This document shows positions 27,174 through 27,348 of a DNA stretch of 27,348 bases, in pieces; position 1 is the stretch's first letter; each line of letters starts with the position of its first letter. The position numbers were made by a program, and so were the translations under genes. Origin of the DNA: a virus. Under the pieces are notes generated by a model. That model was not told where the DNA came from. It searched no databases and saw only the letters and a program-made list of their open reading frames with translations. The DNA is taken from the IMG/VR virus record IMGVR_UViG_3300024520_000412, positions 1 to 27,348 of that record; one strand, 5' to 3'.

Positions 27174-27344
27174 TTAGAACCAAACCGTTATCGAAGCCGT
27201 TGGAGGAATGAACACACCAACCGCACGAATTACTTCGCCTTTGTACGGTGCTTCAAAGTCTTGATTGATGAATTGAACCAAGTTAACAACCCACGCGATA
27301 ATGAAATAAACCCAAATCGCAAATACTAATAATGCACTTTTCAT
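27174..27344 (-). CDS. Small membrane protein, 56 aa
   Basis: ATG at 27344-27342, TAA at 27176-27174. The sequence starts MKSALLVFAIWVYFIIAWVV (one hydrophobic helix, residues 4-25), then QFINQDFEAPYKGEVIRAVG and a second, weaker hydrophobic stretch with a terminal VFIPPTASITVWF. I recall similar 'NLVQF...DFEAPYK.E..RA.G.FIPPAS..TVWF' proteins beside tail genes of Bacteroidetes phages, which supports a real gene; their role is unknown. It is followed by the terminator at 27115-27150, so it may be a separate transcription unit whose promoter lies beyond the window. Confidence 0.72.
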   Translation of the reverse strand: MKSALLVFAIWVYFIIAWVVNLVQFINQDFEAPYKGEVIRAVGVFIPPTASITVWF

Positions 27345-27348
27345 AAAA

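Noticed and set aside
1-27348. tRNA, rRNA, CRISPR, insertion sequence or attachment site
   Set aside because: No cloverleaf-like spacer, repeat-spacer array, transposase frame or integrase gene was seen; the intergenic space is too small for most of these.

Overview
The window is a stretch of a Bacteroidetes-infecting tailed phage (siphovirus-like) or prophage. The evidence for this is a low-GC genome, a nearly uniform gene direction (every protein gene but one tiny candidate reads on the minus strand), stop-start overlaps at most gene junctions, A-rich 'ACAAA' leaders instead of Shine-Dalgarno sequences, and several promoters matching the Bacteroidetes pattern TTG-N19/20-TAnnTTTG. Many proteins resemble families seen in Flavobacterium/Cellulophaga-type phages. 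That resemblance is from memory; no search was run.

Read in the direction of transcription (right to left), the window starts with a 56-residue membrane protein (27174-27344) and a terminator (27115-27150). The tail genes follow: a tail assembly chaperone with a probable -1 ribosomal frameshift at a run of nine T (26594-26603), a tail-completion-like protein, an HK97 gp10-like protein, two large tail proteins and the tape measure protein (19358-21637). The head genes come next: prohead protease, a putative head or tail fibre, an acidic scaffold-like protein and the major capsid protein. A hairpin (15551-15582) follows, then the tail tube protein, a strong terminator (14912-14957), a small protein, the portal with a C-terminal MuF-like domain, a head-tail connector, a second fibre-like protein, two small membrane proteins (holin-like) and a metallophosphoesterase. 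A clear intrinsic terminator (9167-9200) closes this structural module.

Downstream (9083 to 1) is a DNA metabolism module with its own promoters at about 9106-9135, 5620-5650, 3440-3471 and 564-593. It encodes a replication protein with an embedded GIY-YIG-like domain, a 50-residue protein ending in a clamp-binding-like motif, a RecA-fold replicative helicase, a VRR-NUC nuclease, an ERF single-strand annealing protein, a FEN-type 5'-3' exonuclease, a DUF3127-type ssDNA-binding protein, an ECF-like sigma factor, an acidic Cys-rich protein, a lipoprotein and several unknown proteins. No DNA polymerase, terminase, integrase or endolysin is visible, so these should lie outside the window or be supplied by the host.

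The most noteworthy items are the frameshifted chaperone with about 80 dual-coded codons, the GIY-YIG-like domain inside the replication protein, an opposite-strand promoter plus a 22-codon aromatic-rich ORF in the only sizeable spacer of the tail region, and a set of very short translationally coupled genes.
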